DNA of 64,000 nt from Paraspadella gotoi (taxonomy: Eukaryota; Chaetognatha): NCBI GenBank assembly GCA_051294375.1, contig CM119263.1, positions 5,516,823 through 5,580,822 on the forward strand. The letters are read 5' to 3'. The notes under the pieces are model-generated. The model made no database searches. It saw nothing but the letters and a program-made list of their open reading frames with translations, and was not told the DNA's origin. Position numbers and translations under genes: made by a program. Each line of letters begins with the position of its first letter. The first letter of the stretch is position 1. Shown piece after piece: positions 53,265 to 64,000 of the stretch.

Positions 53265-53832
53265 GACGAGAGAGAGAGAGAGAGAAGCGGCTTCGTCGCG
53301 CCGCAAGGGCCGACCAGAGGGGCTCGTTTCGAAGGCCTCCCCCCCGACGCTCCCCCCTCATTCGCCCGACACGCGGGCGGGCAACTGGAGTCGACGCCGG
53401 TTTGGAGCGGGCGGGCGCTTGACGCGGGCGAGCGAAAGCAGAGGCGGGGGCACCCCCTTCTCTCCTGTCCTCCTTTGGGGCCACAACAGCAACCCAGGGC
53501 CATGAGCGATGAAGGCTACAGGGCCAACCTCGACCCAGCCTCATTCACGAATCACCCCGCCCCCACTCAACACCCCAGCGCTCTTCCCCTTTTTTTCATA
53601 CCCCCGTGGTTTTCTTTTTGGTGCCACAAATGGACTCGACTTTCTTGCTCCTTCGCTTCTCTTTTTGCTCCAGAAGCTTTACTCCTCTCTTTTCTCTTTG
53701 CGTCCGCATAGACTCAGTTTTTCTTCACGTAAACTGTTAATTGCTCCAATACATTTCTAGCGCACTTTTCCGCCGCGGTTGTCTGTACGATGTAAGCGGG
53801 CAAAACGGATATTTCGGCCGGATTTTTATGTG

Positions 53833-53872
<40 letters not shown>

Positions 53873-53940
53873 TCATCTCTCTCTCTCTCATCTCTCTCTC
53901 TCTCTCTTCCTCTCTCTCCTCTCTACTCCCTAAGTTCTTT
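49413..53940. repeat. indel-rich copy of segments 2 (end), 3 and 4
   Basis: It runs in order from the minisatellite (30120 equivalent) through the EBF exon to the TC satellite (34590 equivalent), with dense indels throughout. Confidence 0.85.
51847..51968 (-). pseudogene. second broken copy of the EBF DNA-binding-domain exon (probable assembly artefact)
   Basis: It retains blocks such as the H-N-N-S-K segment in shifting frames, and the GGTGAGT donor reads GGTGGAGT. It lies in an indel-rich duplicate stretch. Confidence 0.75.
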
Positions 53941-54129
53941 TTTTTTCTCTTTATAAATTCGACGCCTTTCTTCTTTCTTTCTTTCTTTTCTCTTTATCTT
54001 TTCTTTCTTTCTTTCTTTTCTTTTTTTAATTTCTTTTCTCTTTCATTTGCTTTCTTTTCTTTCTTCTTTCTTCTCTCCGGATCTTCTTTCTTCTTTTTCT
54101 CCTCTTTGCCCTGCCTTTATCTACTCTAA

Positions 54130-54416
54130 GAGCGCCAAGGATGATTGATTATCAAAGCCAAGCGCGCGCGGCAAACTGAATACTCCAGCCATCTTTTCGT
54201 TGTGTTGGAGATCGTAGCCTTTGAAAAGGCGAAGGCAACCGAGGACGTTCCGCCAAACTGCGAACAAGAAGAGACGAGCGATCCGACATCAACAAAAGAT
54301 CATCTTGAGATTCGGAATCTTTTTTATCTCTTGATTTCGGTCAAACGAATAAAAAGTAAATTCGGGTCCGATGTTATCAACCGAAGGAGAACTGATTGAA
54401 AGAGAAGAGAGAGAGA

Positions 54417-54482
<66 letters not shown>

Positions 54483-55617
54483 CGACGCAGTCAAAACATT
54501 TACCATTAAGAATATTACAACGAAATTTCAGCCACTATCACCCAGATACCAGTGCCTCTGAGCGGAAGAGCGGCCTTAACCAAACTGGTTCCGGTTCCAT
54601 TTGGGCCTCTCATTAAATGAGAGGCGAAGCGAAAGGAATTCTCTTGTTTGCTTTGTTCGTCGTCGGTCGTCGTCGTCCGTCGGTCGTCGTCGATGGTCGT
54701 CGCGTCGTCGTCGGGGAGCCTGCGGGGACTCGGACGCACACAGGGAAGATCAGGGATTCGGGGATTAGGGACTTGTCTTATCAAAAATGCGAGCTGGCAC
54801 GGTCCGACGGCGTGCGAGGTGACGCGGGGCCGCTTCCACAGGCGTATTTGAAGGGTGGGCGTGGCGTGCGGTGGTGGGGTGGGGATCGAGAGCTGAGCGC
54901 GAAAGAAGTTCGTGCACGAAATGAACGCGGACAGGGAATCACAATCGAGTGAAGTGTGATTGATCGAACATGCCGATTGCAACATGATTGCAAGGTGAGT
55001 TGCAGTGATGTGGCGAACTGTGAGTCAAAATTGACTAGATAGTGCGAGGGGATTTTTTATTAATTTTTTGAAAAACGAAACGGAAAATAGAATTAGGTGT
55101 CAATAAAATGAATAGAATGATAAGGAATGATATGGATTCTGATCATGTAAACTTAGTCTATCTCATCGTTCTACCTAAACTCCATTTAATATCAAATGTG
55201 ATAGTTCAAATAATAGTGCGCTTGGTAAATTGCGTGAAGAAGAAAATCAGGATACATTCCCCTCACGCCTTCGTACGCGTGGGGATCTGAGCAAGGGTGT
55301 TGAAGGGGTTTAGGGGTGTTTAAGGGGTGTTTAGAGTGGTGAGGTTGTCAGCTTTAAAGCCTTGAGGGTGTTCTCAGGGGTCTGGGGAACAAAGGTTGTG
55401 GCAAGACAGGGGTGTAAGGGGTGAAGGAAATGCAGGAGATGGAGCGGTGGAGGGATGGAGGGAGGGGAGGGGAGAGGGGAGCGGGGAATGGTCGGGAGGA
55501 GGATGGGCGGTTACAAATCGGCGCTCTGGGAAAGAGACGCGATACGCTAATATGGAATGACGAAGTCGCGTCAACGAAGGACGCCCTCAGAGACGCGCGG
55601 GGGCGAGAGAGAGGAGG

Positions 55618-55653
<36 letters not shown>

Positions 55654-56561
55654 GAGAGAGAGAGCGAGAGAGGGGGGAGAGGACGAGAGAGAGAGGAGCT
55701 GAGAGAGAAGAAGGAGAGCCGAGAGAAGAGAGAGAGAGGATGAGAGAGAGATTCGCAAACGGAACCAGATCGGGAGTATTTCTCATGGTGCAGCGTCATC
55801 AACTCCTGATTTTTTGTGGGGTACAGTAGTTCAGGAGAGGAGGAGGAGGAGGAGGAGAGATGGCGGCAGGCGGAGGAGAAGGGGATGGGGAAGGAGCCAG
55901 AAAGAGAGTTTTAAAATTGATACAACGGAATATAAAAGTATACATGATACCCTGTTTATAGTAGGTGGTCAGGGGGAATAGAAGAGAGAATGATTGAGAA
56001 TGATGACGCACGACGACGACACGCGACGACGCAAGGGAAATGGGAAAGAAAAAGAAATCAGTTCTGTCATTCGCTCAGGAAATCTATCTCTATTTCACTC
56101 ACTTTTATTATCTCATCGCTCTTTCTTATCTCTCATCCTTCTCTCTCTCTCTCTATCTCTCACTCTCTCTCTACTCTCTCTTCGTCATCTCTCTACTCTC
56201 ATCTCAGTAAGCCTCTCTCCTCTTCACCCACCACTTTCTCATCATTCTCTCTATCTCTTCTTCTCTCTCTCAGCTAAGAAAATCCCTTCGATTATGATGT
56301 CGCCGGGAGGGAAGAAAGGTCAACCGGCGGGGTTTGGAACTGATGGCGCCCTCTGTCAAGGGCCGTTCGAGGTAATTGGCGAGGTCATGGTTGCGGGCGG
56401 GGTCATTTCAAGGTTCAACGAAGGTCAAAGAGACAGAGAAGCCCGAACCGAAATCGCGAGGTCATCAGTGTTGGAGAAGAAAAAAGAGAGTAGGAAGAGA
56501 GGGAAGAGAGTAAGGATTGCAGAGAGTAAAGAAAGGATTTGGATGAAGGAGAGAAGACAGA

Positions 56562-56570
<9 letters not shown>
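54130..56570. repeat. indel-rich copy of segment 5
   Basis: Corresponds to 47588-49387. It provides sequence missing at the 218 N and 12 N gaps and continues past 56570 into unique sequence. Confidence 0.82.
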
Positions 56571-56656
<86 letters not shown>

Positions 56657-57177
56657 CCCCTCTCTAAAGGATTTTCCGGTGATCTTATGTGAAAAGAAAA
56701 TCGACCCTTGACAAAAAAATGGAGACTTTATGACCCGAGAGAAGAAAACCTATTGAGATAAAACGAGACTCAACGACATCCGGGTTTTCTCAGCCGGCAA
56801 CATCCGGGGATCGTCCGGGGAAGGAAAGGACAAAAAGAAAAGAGAGAGAGAAGGAGGAAAAGAGAGGAAAAGGGAGGAGAGAAAAGAAAAAAAATGTCTA
56901 GATGATGGCGAATTGATTGAAAGGGATGTTGAGAAAGAAAAAGGATTAAGGAAAAGAGAAATAAAAGGAAAAGGAAAAAAAAGGAAGAAACGGAGATTCA
57001 AAGATGAATGATGGCCGCCTGATTCTCCTCCTCCTCTTCCTCCTCCTCCTCATCCTACTCCTCCTCCTCCTCCTCCTTTTTGCACCTGAGCTCGGACAAC
57101 AAAAGCCGAAGTCGAGTTTGATCAGAACGAGAATTATTGATGCGCTTTTTCCTTTTCGCTACTTTTCTTTTTCTCAA

Positions 57178-57345
57178 CCACTCAACCCCTCAACCCCTCA
57201 ACTTCTCAACCCCTCAACCCCTCAACCTCTCAAACCTTCAAACCCTCAACTCCTCAACTCCTCAACTACTAAACCACTCAACCCCTCAAACCCTCAACTT
57301 CTCATCTCCTCAAACACTCAACTACTCAACCCGTAAATTCCTCAT
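57178..57345. repeat. 9-bp minisatellite (CTCAACCCC variants)
   Basis: Around eighteen tandem copies of CTCAACCCC, CTCAACTCC and related units. The open frames across it (S-T-P-Q-P-L-N repeats) are products of the repeat. Confidence 0.9.
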
Positions 57346-57930
57346 TCCCTTAAGTCTCTATTCTTTTCTTTCTCTCGTCCTAATTTCATTCCTTTTTACC
57401 TCTAAACTCTAAACTCTTTGTTTTATAAAATCGTAAACTTAAAACTAAAAGTTTTATAAACTTTAAACTATTTTTGTTATAGTTTCCCGTTTTTTATTAT
57501 TCTTTCAACCAACACGTTGCTATTCCATCCAAGCTTCCTTTATCGACAAAGTGATTCAATTTTATATTAATAACTTTTCCTTCTTCTCTTCAGTCATTCT
57601 CTCTTCCGACGATATTATTTGACAATCGTAACACTTTATATAACGATTGAATTGAGTATTACACATTTCAGCACGAGCATCGGGCAACAAACCAGCTAAC
57701 CGGCTTCCTTATTTGTATAGAATGATTATGAGAAATAAAGGAGAGATTGAGAGAGAGTGATTGTGAAAGAGAGAGAGAGAGAGGGATAGAAGAGAGAGAA
57801 ATTAGATGACATGAGTGAGAGAGCTTATTGGTAGTCTTTGTTCGGTGTAATGGACTTGACTCATAATCTCGGCGCGACGAGGACTGCTGGTCGCGTGGGC
57901 CAAGAGATGAGAGAGGAGGAAGAAGAGACG

Positions 57931-57964
<34 letters not shown>

Positions 57965-58941
57965 CGTGGGCCAAGAGGGAGAGACGCCGTTCGCAAGGGA
58001 ATTAGATTTCTAGTGAGTCTTTGTGGGTGGAAGAGAAAATGCAGTGGAAGTGGGGAAATCGGGATCTCAGGGTGAATGATGTAGGCTTAAGATTATGATT
58101 AATCTATACCAAATTTAAAATAATATCTTTATTCCAATTAACACAATAAGAAGCCTATTTCCTACCCATGTTTATGAAGCACTAATACAGTTTATTTTCT
58201 TATTTATATCTACGCAGTCGGATTGACTCTTTTACTGATTCAATTCACTGTTTTTTTTGTTGATTGATCTGCGATGGAAATAAAGATCATCACTTTCATT
58301 CGCCGTTCGTCATTCCAATAAACACCACGCCACACCCCACCACCCACTGCACGCCACGCCACGCCACGACAAACCACGCCATCAAGCGCCCGTCGCCTCC
58401 ATCAATGATTGGGTGATTTCTGGCGCCTTCGCCTCCGCTGGTGGGCGGACGAAGGAGCGCCGCTTAGGCCTCCTTCCTCGGCACCGCGACTGACGATTCC
58501 TTGGCGCCGCAAAGACGTTAATCGACTCGGAAACTAAATCCTCGGAACCGGAAGTCGGCACCGGGAAATTCTCTTATTGGCGCCGTAAATCCTCACGTTG
58601 GCGCCGCAGACTTTTTCCTTCTCTAAAACGATTTTCCCACTTTTTTTTCGGCAGGTTAAAGAAAAATTGCGCAAGAAATTCAGCGATTTATGCAAATTTA
58701 AGATGGAGTCTGGAATCTCCCTTCTGATTGCCTCCTTGATCGTCGTCGTCGTCGTCGTCGTCGTCGTCATCGTCGGCGGCAGCGATCGTTCTCATTAGAG
58801 TCATGATCTTTGTCGTCGTCATCGTTGTCGTCGTCGTTGTCGTCGACTTTGCATTTCTGGCGTCGAGTTACGCCACCTCTAATTAGAAGTCTAGACGAAA
58901 AGCTCATCCCCACCGATCGACTGCTCGAGCTCTCTCTCTCT

Positions 58942-58989
<48 letters not shown>

Positions 58990-59105
58990 CTCTCTTCTTC
59001 TCTCTCTTCTCGCTTCTAGGCTGCGCGACTTCTCTGGCGTCTGCTCTTCCCGCCTCTACCTCTCCCACTCCTCTTCATTTGTCCTTTTCTCCATCTCTTT
59101 CACAT

Positions 59106-59107
59106 TT

Positions 59108-59195
<88 letters not shown>

Positions 59196-59197
59196 TC
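59106..59197. repeat. (TTTC)n satellite
   Basis: About 22 uninterrupted TTTC units. Confidence 0.95.
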
Positions 59198-59359
59198 CAT
59201 CCTACATCGACATACTCTCACCTACTAATGCGACCCTTTCATTATGCTGGACACAATTTACGACATTTTTGCATAATTTATCATAAATATACATCGCAGG
59301 TTTTTTAAGCGTTTTTATTAAGAGAGGAGACGAAAAGAAGAGATGGAATTTAAAGAAAA

Positions 59360-59475
59360 TGAAGTGAATTGAATTGAATTGAATTGAATTGAATTGAACG
59401 GACAGGAGTGGAAACGAATAGAAGTGAATTGAATTGAATTGAATCGAATTGAATGGACAGGAGTGGAAACGAATG
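59360..59475. repeat. (GAATT)n pentanucleotide repeat with 60-bp higher order
   Basis: Runs of GAATT twice interrupted by GGACAGGAGTGGAAACGAAT, giving a longer repeating block. Confidence 0.85.
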
Positions 59476-60683
59476 GAAGTGAATGAAGTATCTCAGAGTT
59501 GAAATGAATGTAAAGGAATGAAAATGAATGGAAATTGATTTACTGGAAATGAATGAATTTCATAGAAATGATTGGATTCAAGATGAATGAAATGAATTGA
59601 CATAGAATTAATGCAATGATTTAGGAAAGAAAATGACTAAAATAAAAATGGATTAGTAGTACTATACCAAGACCGGCATTTATTTCTCATTAAATGAATG
59701 TCATGGAAAAAAATTAAAAGTTTAAAGAATGAAGGTATTAAAAGTTCAATGAATAAAGAGACTTAAATATAAAAAAGTAAAACTTAATATGATGAAGTAA
59801 AAAAAAGAATTTCGTCTAGAAAAAAATAAAAGAAGAAAATGGAGATTTTCTCTGCTTCTTTTCTTTCCTCCTTCTTTCCTTTAATCACTTTTCTTTCCAT
59901 TAATTTTCCTTTCCTCCCTTTTCTTCCTCTATCTCCTCCTCCTCCTCCTCATTCCTCCTCTACACCTCCTCATCAATTTCCTTCTTCATCCTTTTGTCTC
60001 TTTCTTCATTCTATTCCTTCCTCTTCTTCCTCCTCCTCTTCCTCCTCCTCCTCTTCCTCGTTTGACGTTGATAGTCTTTTGTTCTCTTCTCGATTCCCTT
60101 TTTTTTTCTCTCTTCGTTTCGAATCTCGCCGCTTGTCGTCGCTGGCAACCGGAAGGGGGCGTGGCGTCGTCGACTCGAGAAGCGGAAATTATCGACGCCA
60201 GAAGCGAAGGAAATTGGCTTAGGCCGACAAGGGGGGGGAAGGTTTGTCGGCAGGCGCCGGGAATTCGCGTCGGCTCGTCGGCCCGCGTCACCGTCCGGCG
60301 TTTTGACGTCTTCCGGCGCAAAACGACGCAGGTGGCGACGCCTGACGGATTAAATCGAATCAAATCGAAAAAAAAAATAAAAACAAAATAAAAAAAATGA
60401 AAGGCGAAAAATTGAGATTATTTTATAATCGAGTTTAATTCGTTGATCGAAAACGCAGACGCAACAAACGTTGAGGCTTTTGTTTTTAAGACTTTGGTCG
60501 GTCGGTCAGTCGTTCCATCGGTCGGTCGGTCGTTCGGTGTATTTGTCTCAATAATAAGTTTATATCTAATATTATATAATGATAAATGAAATGAGGTACA
60601 ACTTTATTTATATTTTTTCCCTTATTTTCTCAATTTATCCTCTCTTTCTCCCTCTCTATATATTCTTCTCCTACTCTCTCTCT

Positions 60684-60708
60684 NNNNNNNNNNNNNNNNN
60701 NNNNNNNN
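60684..60708. other. assembly gap (25 N) in TC satellite
   Basis: 25 N between CTCTCT and CCTCGTCTCT. Confidence 0.99.
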
Positions 60709-60950
60709 TCCTCGTCTCTCTCTCTCTCTGCTCTCTCTCTCCTTCTCTCTCTCTCTCTCTCTTCTCTTCTTGACCCTTCGCTTCGCCCTTTTTTGCATAA
60801 GTTTGATCTTTTTCTGCTTTTCTTCCAGGCCATCGCCTTAGGAGGCGCGGACGGACGGACGGAGTTAGACCGATGAAGAGACCGACTTTTATCTTTTTTT
60901 AAGCACAACCGTCCACTCAACTGAAAAGAGAGAGGCGAGAGAGAGGAAGT

Positions 60951-60988
<38 letters not shown>

Positions 60989-60990
60989 CA

Positions 60991-61029
<39 letters not shown>

Positions 61030-61148
61030 CAGAGACTGTCACTTTCATGACGCGTTTGATTTTTGATTATCAATTGGAGAAAATTACGCTTAAATAAAAG
61101 TGATATTGCCTCAAAGCTTGATATTTAAACAAACATTTACGGTATCAG

Positions 61149-61193
<45 letters not shown>

Positions 61194-61616
61194 CTCTCTC
61201 ATCTCTTCTCTTCTCTCTCTCTCCATGAAGAATCGCCTTCGTCCAAGTCCACTTTTCCAACGCGGCCCGGCGACTGCATTATTTAATTAGGCGAAGGGGA
61301 ACGGGGAGCGAGCGAACTCTGGCCTCTAGACCTCCACCGCGAAAACTAAGGAAATACAAAAGGTGACGACCTAATTGAAATCTCGTGTCACGCCTGGTCC
61401 AAAGGCGAGAGAATAGATGAGAGGGGGAGGGAAGGGAAAGGGAGAGGGCGAGAAGAGGGAAAGGAGAGAAGAGGGAGAGGGAGAGAGGAGAAAGGAAATT
61501 GAAAACGTTGAAAGAGTAAGACAATTTGCTAGGAATAGAAGAAGTTAGTGTGAGAGAGAGATAAGAAAGAGAAAAGAAAGAGAAGAGACGAAGACAGAGA
61601 GAGAGAGAGAGATAGC

Positions 61617-61647
<31 letters not shown>

Positions 61648-62459
61648 GAGCAGAGGACGAGACCGAGACGCACCGCGACGGAGCTGAGAGATCGAGAAAG
61701 AGAGAGCAGAGCGATAGAGAGAAGAGGAGAGTGACTCGTAGTTTATTCGGTCTCCCTCCGGACGCTTTACGAGTAGATTCAAAGTCTGCTTAAATTGCAA
61801 ATCAAGAGTGACTGCAAACGCAGAAAGCTGTTTACCGAAAGGGTTAGGAAGGAGGAGAAGGAGGGAGGCTATTAGGAGTCAGAGCCCTTATTCGACTATG
61901 ATTCGACTACCTCAAACGTACAATGAAATCATGATTTCATGATTTTCATGTATTCATGCTGCTCATCTTCTATTAAAAGATGCACTCCTGCTTTTATTTC
62001 GGGCATCTACTTCTCCTCCTCTCAACTCCTCCACTTAACTCCTCCTAATTAGTGAATTCATACGGAAAAAGGACTAACCAATTCATCTTCAAGCAACAAC
62101 AAAGATATGAGACAAATCATACGGTGAATCAACTGACATGAAGTTCATACACTAAAAAATAAAACGGGTAAAGATAATATAAAGAACAACTTGGCAATGG
62201 TAAGCAATGTCATTACTTGATCTTATGATCTTTTGTCAGTTTCATTGTAATGAAATTCACTTCTCAGATTCATTTATGAAATCAGTTGATGCAGATTCCG
62301 TTAGAGATGAATTATTTAGTTGAATCAATGCATGAATTCATTACACTAAAAAAATAAAACGGGTAAAGAAATATAAAGATAACAACTTGCAATGGTTTAA
62401 TATTAGTATTGTTCATAGCCTTACAGCACTAGAATTTCCCTGACTCCAGAACGCCCCAT

Positions 62460-62750
62460 TGTTGAGTAACCGGGTTTGATGTGTGTAGATTAAGGAACTT
62501 CCAGTAACAATTAATAACATAACAAACATACTTTCTATAGTTCATTCAAAACATTAGTTAGTAGGCATTCTCCGGGGAGTGTGAAAGATTATTAATCGTT
62601 CGCCGCAGCGTGTTGTGAATCCTGTGTCGCGTGTCAAAACTCAGTATGCACCTTTCTAAAATTCCTTGGCGACGAAACGCTAAGCACAGTATCATTAAGT
62701 GTCTTACGTTACGACGCCAGATTTCACGCGCGCACGACCTCTTCTTAACA
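62460..62750 (-). mobile_element. 3' LTR of a copia-like retrotransposon
   Basis: Read on the minus strand, the block starts TGTTAAGAAGAGG at 62750 and ends ...CTCAACA at 62460, giving inverted TGTT..AACA ends as in Ty1/copia LTRs. The bases just before it (62762-62751, minus) are CAGGGGGGAG, a typical copia polypurine tract. Size (291 bases) is in the usual range. The other LTR lies beyond the window. Confidence 0.6.
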
Positions 62751-64000
62751 CTCCCCCCTGTACGTTACACGGACACGTAATACAATAAGAGGTCGTCCGC
62801 ACGCTGTTCTTCGCCCTTTGGCATAGTAGAGCCGTCTGCAATTTGTCCACTCAGCATGCAACCCGCATGTTGTTCTCCCCATAGTTTCGGCTCCGACCTT
62901 GATGACCCCATTGAAGTACGCTGACGCGGCTCCTTGGCATCGTTGTCCTTAAACCCCAGCCAACTCAGTTGGCTCCAAAATTTGATGTGACGGCGCCAAA
63001 CTCCCCCGTCTGGGTTCATCCCGAAGCGCCACCGACTCACGCGATCGATCTCCGCCGTTTGGCAATGGCGCTCCCAGCGTTTGTCTCCTTGACCTCCTGT
63101 CTTGACGATTTTGTGCTGGCATACCGGCGTCGGTCTCCTTGATGACGCCCTCTTATTGCCGCTCCCCCCGTGGCATTCATGGGCCCCGGATTTTCGATGT
63201 CTTTCTCCTTTGCGTCGATCATTCTTGTCTGGGGGTGTCACTTCGTGCATGCTGAGGTTACAGAAAGAGTTGGGGTGCATGTTTGGTGCAGAAACGATCA
63301 CCATTGAAGTCCTCTTTCTTGGAATTTCCCTCCCCCCTCTTGTTTTCACAAGATTAATCAATTTGTTTAGGTTAATATCACTGTGTCAGAGACGATCCAA
63401 ATTTAATAAATTTGTCTCAAAACTTGCTCACTCAGTATTCACGTCTTTTCAAAACTTGTTCAAGCTCTCATTCAACTTTCTTATAACTTCCGTCCTTTAA
63501 ATGCTATGGTGTTAATTTTCCAGTGATTTATTGCTAGGGCACCAAACGAGCATAAACAAATCTAAATACAGCTCCCCATCTATCTTCTCATTGCTTCTCT
63601 ATTTTTACTTCTCTTTATAAAGTGAAAGTGTCAACCTGAGTCCATCAAACTTTAATAAAAATGTTGCATTTGTTTAGACAACAACTCCATCTGTGTCGTC
63701 CATCGTCGTCTCTCTGAGCGCAAAGAAGACCCTTGTACTTTTCCTCTCAATAGGTCCTCTCAACTCATGTCCGATTGGCCATAACTCACGATCTCAAGCC
63801 TCTTGAATGTGTTCGTTAATCTTTTAACAATTGCCAGTAGTTCTTTCTTTCACTCCAAAGTATTTCTCTTCACACCCTTAGATTCCTCGCTTGAATGTGA
63901 GTCGTCAAACAAAATTTTAGTTTCTACCTCCAACTATGTCAGCTGCTCCAAGCAGTTAAAGTTAAAGGTGATGTCCTCCTCCTTCGCGTCGTTCTTTTTC
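62751..64000 (-). mobile_element. degenerate interior of the copia-like element
   Basis: Upstream of the polypurine tract on the minus strand. Frames are broken by stops (for example the stretch rich in Lys/Arg/Glu around 63980-63680 has several). One 198-codon frame (63361-62765) shows no recognised protease, integrase, reverse transcriptase or RNase H motif. Either the coding region is decayed or the element is non-autonomous. Confidence 0.4.

Larger units (their letters stand above)
56600..62450. other. satellite-rich stretch without a supported gene
   Basis: It holds CCT-rich, CTCAACCCC, TC, TTTC and GAATT satellites and two CpG-rich patches (58380-58620 and 60120-60350). A short frame after a good acceptor at 58653 (VKEKLRKKFSDLCKFK) runs into a (GTC)n polyvaline stretch, and an ATG frame on the minus strand near 61278 (MQSPGRVGKVDLDEGD) runs into a GA repeat. 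Neither is supported enough to call. Confidence 0.5.

Noticed and set aside
61225-61300. Minus-strand ATG frame MQSPGRVGKVDLDEGD
   Set aside because: Plausible start context but it runs directly into a GA satellite with no donor; not enough to call an exon.
62765-63361. 198-codon minus-strand frame as a retroviral-type protein
   Set aside because: No zinc knuckle, protease, integrase, RT or RNase H motif could be recognised; treated as decayed element interior.

Overview
Invertebrate metazoan nuclear DNA. The genes have many short GT-AG introns, there is no operon structure, and tRNA-derived SINE-like, Penelope-like and copia-like elements occur alongside abundant (GA)n, (CGA)n and (TTTC)n tracts. 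A COE/EBF gene with a single, unduplicated helix-loop-helix repeat argues against a vertebrate. A gene resembling a ciliary C1a subunit suggests an animal with motile cilia or flagella. The lineage cannot be fixed further from sequence alone.

Layout. 140-3333 (+): 3' part of a PCTP/STARD2-like START-domain gene with a very long Asn/His/Ser-rich tail. 4089-8998 (-): 3' part of a gene with a von Willebrand factor C domain. A complete eight-exon casein-kinase-1-like gene (5910-7946, -) sits in one of its introns. 9194-10347: a Penelope/retrozyme-like element with inverted ~220 bp arms, each carrying a hammerhead-ribozyme core, bounded by a 13 bp target-site duplication. 10.4-13.6 kb: AT-rich DNA without a recognisable gene. 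14097-43990 (-): the last five recognisable coding exons of COE/EBF (collier). Its 11.6 kb intron holds a 2.07 kb AT-rich inverted repeat, a promoter-like block with three TCACGTGA boxes, a SINE and a second gene (19065 to about 21.5 kb, -) resembling CFAP119/C1a-32.

From 25.2 to 56.6 kb the sequence is largely an assembly problem. The same ~12 kb of underlying sequence is written two to four times, some copies base-for-base identical and others full of single-base indels as in uncorrected long reads, and joined across N gaps that lie in or beside microsatellites. EBF exons occur in one intact and one or two broken copies there. The only intact copy of the upstream (DNA-binding domain) exon is at 43870-43990 and the only intact TIG exon is at 27053-27183. 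Copy number, distances and any apparent pseudogenes in this stretch should not be taken at face value.

56.6-62.4 kb holds satellites, CpG-rich patches and no recognisable gene. 62460-64000 is the 3' LTR and degenerate interior of a copia-like retrotransposon on the minus strand, running off the window.

The recognised genes have unrelated jobs: lipid transfer, extracellular signalling, a kinase, a developmental transcription factor and a probable axonemal protein. The notable relationships are two same-strand gene-in-intron arrangements.
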